This document shows, piece by piece, positions 41,182-42,663 of a stretch of DNA of 42,663 bases (positions are counted from its first letter, which is position 1; every line of letters begins with the position of its first letter). This DNA is from Pseudonocardiales bacterium (GTDB lineage Bacteria > Actinomycetota > Actinomycetes > Mycobacteriales > Pseudonocardiaceae): contig QHBZ01000044.1 in assembly GCA_003244055.1 (NCBI GenBank), forward strand, positions 1-42,663, in the 5' to 3' direction. The translations under genes and the position numbers were made by a program. The notes under the pieces were generated by a model that did not search any database, was not told the DNA's origin, and worked only from the letters and a program-made list of their open reading frames with translations.

Positions 41182-41814
41182 GTGATCGACACTCACCTGT
41201 TCGACCTGATCAACGCCTTCGCCCGCGCGACGCCGTGGCTGCATGGCGTCATGACCGCCTACGCTCTGTGGGCCGGGCTCGTGGTGCTGGCGCTGCTGCT
41301 CGTCGCCGGCTGGTGGTGGACGGCCCGGTACCGGCAGGACGCGCCGCGAGCCGTCGCGACGGCCGTCCTTACCGGTGTCGCCGCGGTGGTGGCGGTGCTG
41401 GTCAACCAGAACCTGTTTTCTCCGGCGATCGGCCGGGTGCGCCCGTGCCGTGCGTTGGCACCCGTGGAGGTGTTGCTGCCCTGCAGCAACGATTACTCCA
41501 TGCCCAGCGATCACACCGTGATCGGCGGAGCCTTCGTGATCGGTCTGCTGATCCTGAGTTGGCGTCTGGGGCGGCCGGCGGTGTTGTTGGCCCTCCTGCT
41601 GGCCTTTAGCCGAGTGTATGTCGGGGTGCATTACCCCGCCGACACCGTGGTGGGACTGCTCTTGGGTGCGGTCATCGGCGCGGTCGTCGTACTCGGAGGG
41701 CGCCGAGGCGCCACCACGCTCGCGCAGCGGCTCACCCGCACCCGACTGCGTGCCCTGGTCACCGCTAGGCCCACCGCGGACCTGCGTTCACCCCGACTGG
41801 ATCGGGTGGGCTGA
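41182..41814 (+). CDS. PAP2-family phosphatase, BcrC-like undecaprenyl-diphosphatase
   Basis: 210 residues, about 5-6 membrane helices. The three PAP2 motifs are present: FSPAIGRVRP, PSDHTVIGG and SRVYVGVHYPADTVVG. PSDH instead of PSGH is the form seen in BcrC, which removes one phosphate from undecaprenyl diphosphate outside the membrane. Start GTG 41182, with a GAGGTAGGAAA ribosome binding region. Only 5 nt before the DedA gene, so co-translated. The pair fits recycling of the wall lipid carrier: dephosphorylation, then flipping. Confidence 0.85.
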   Translation: MIDTHLFDLINAFARATPWLHGVMTAYALWAGLVVLALLLVAGWWWTARYRQDAPRAVATAVLTGVAAVVAVLVNQNLFSPAIGRVRPCRALAPVEVLLPCSNDYSMPSDHTVIGGAFVIGLLILSWRLGRPAVLLALLLAFSRVYVGVHYPADTVVGLLLGAVIGAVVVLGGRRGATTLAQRLTRTRLRALVTARPTADLRSPRLDRVG

Positions 41815-41819
41815 ATCCA

Positions 41820-42464
41820 ATGGCCGCGCCCGTCCTGCCGGGATTCCTCGGGGCCCTGGCGCCGCTGCTGGATCACTATTGGTTTCTCGCGGTCGGCGGG
41901 CTGGTGCTGGTGGAGGACTTCGGGGTCCCGGCGCCGGGGGAGACGGTGCTCATCGCCGCTGCCCTCTACGCCGGCGCCGGCCAGTTGAACATCGTCGCGG
42001 TCGCGCTGATCGGTTTTGTCGCCGCGGTTCTCGGGGACAACATCGGGTTCGCCATCGGCCACCTCGGGGGACGGCGGTTGGCGCTGCGGTTCGGCCGCTA
42101 CGTCTTCCTCACCTCGGCCCGCCTTGACCGAGCGCACGGGTTCTTCACCCGTCACGGCGGCAAGGTCGTCACCGTCGCCCGCTTCATCGAGGGATTGCGC
42201 CAAACCAACGGGATCATCGCCGGCTTCACCGGCATGCCCTGGTCGACGTTCCTGGTCTTCAACGCGCTCGGTGCCGCCCTGTGGGTCGGAGTGTGGGTCA
42301 CACTCGGCGACCTGGCCAGCAACCACATCACCGCCATCTACGACACCGCGTACCGCTACCAGCTTTACCTCGGCATCGCCGTCGCCGTGCTGATCGTCGC
42401 GGTCCTCGTGCGACACCTGCTGCGCCGCCGTTCTGCGCACCCGACCACGACCCGATCCCGCTGA
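41820..42464 (+). CDS. DedA-family membrane protein
   Basis: 214 residues, with re-entrant and membrane segments typical of DedA: VEDFGVPAPGETVLIAAALY, LGDNIGFAIGHLGGRRL, FFTRHGGKVVTVARFIEGLRQTNGIIAG-type core (positions about 100-127) with the conserved Glu and Arg residues, and hydrophobic helices near 145 and 185. DedA proteins such as UptA carry undecaprenyl phosphate across the membrane. Next to the BcrC-like gene this role is likely. Start ATG 41820. Confidence 0.85.
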   Translation: MAAPVLPGFLGALAPLLDHYWFLAVGGLVLVEDFGVPAPGETVLIAAALYAGAGQLNIVAVALIGFVAAVLGDNIGFAIGHLGGRRLALRFGRYVFLTSARLDRAHGFFTRHGGKVVTVARFIEGLRQTNGIIAGFTGMPWSTFLVFNALGAALWVGVWVTLGDLASNHITAIYDTAYRYQLYLGIAVAVLIVAVLVRHLLRRRSAHPTTTRSR

Positions 42465-42481
42465 GGCGGCGGCCCACCGTC

Positions 42482-42652
42482 ATGACCTGGCCCGCCGCCG
42501 GATTGGCAGTGGTTTGCGCTGGTGCCGGCTTGGGCGGGCTGCTGGCCGGCGCACTGATCACGGGTGCCGGCATCGGGCTGGCCACCCCCTTGGGGTTCGC
42601 CGCGCTCGCCGCGAACTCACCCACCGAACGGCTCGGCCAAACTAAGAGATAA
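42482..42652 (+). pseudogene. Remnant of an MFS transporter C-terminal region
   Basis: A 56-codon frame from ATG 42482 reads ITGAGIGLATPLGFAALAAN then SPTERLGQTKR and stops at TAA. This strongly resembles the late helix and following loop of MFS transporters (GAGIGLATPxGFAxLAATTPPERLG). Everything before and after is missing, and the frame has no good ribosome binding site. I read it as a decayed fragment; a real small membrane protein is the alternative. Confidence 0.5.
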
Positions 42653-42663
42653 CCCGTGAGTTC

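Overview
The window is high-GC actinobacterial chromosome. The order argC-J-B-D-F-R-G-H, a PknG-type kinase of 749 residues next to GlnH/GlnX homologues, and a UvrA with a CPNGH first zinc knuckle all point to Actinomycetia. Pseudonocardiales or a relative of the mycobacteria is plausible, but the order cannot be fixed from this sequence. I see no insertion sequence, CRISPR array, rRNA or tRNA.

Left third (1-15.8 kb, minus strand): translation and arginine biosynthesis. From right to left: infC-rpmI-rplT, a TrmH-family RNA methyltransferase, pheS-pheT, a hairpin-rich spacer, then the arginine operon argC-J-B-D-F-R-G-H, closed by a 3-methyladenine DNA glycosylase. Most arg junctions are stop/start overlaps or gaps of 2-37 nt, so the operon looks translationally coupled. 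Its single visible promoter, before argC, holds an ARG-box-like palindrome between -35 and -10 and places the GTG start codon at the predicted +1 (leaderless). infC appears to start at ATC.

Middle (15.9-24.1 kb): a Phd/YefM-RelE toxin-antitoxin pair with a TGTAC-containing palindrome at its start, uvrA, a metallo-beta-lactamase-fold hydrolase, a membrane-anchored PASTA protein without a kinase domain, and a two-gene operon resembling mesaconyl-CoA metabolism (Mch-like hydratase and Mct-like 2-methylfumaryl-CoA isomerase).

Central system (24.1-35.0 kb, mostly minus strand): an enlarged PknG signalling operon, glnX-glnH-coiled coil-pknG-solute-binding lipoprotein-PP2C phosphatase-VWA-FHA, with almost every junction overlapping. 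A second FHA protein is divergent from it. In mycobacteria GlnH and GlnX sense extracytoplasmic amino acids and signal to PknG, whose substrate is the FHA protein GarA. This locus adds a phosphatase, a VWA protein, a second binding protein and a helical adaptor. Three of the cytoplasmic proteins start with a four-cysteine zinc-ribbon-like motif. It is the best candidate for an undescribed system in the window. A perfect 17-bp hairpin closes the operon.

Right end (35-42.7 kb): a two-RCK membrane protein with a non-potassium-type pore (CASTOR/POLLUX-like), a DHA2-type MFS exporter, a GMC/cholesterol-oxidase-like flavoprotein, a ChrB-like regulator, then a BcrC-like PAP2 phosphatase followed by a DedA protein (together a plausible undecaprenyl-phosphate recycling pair), and a remnant of an MFS transporter C-terminus.
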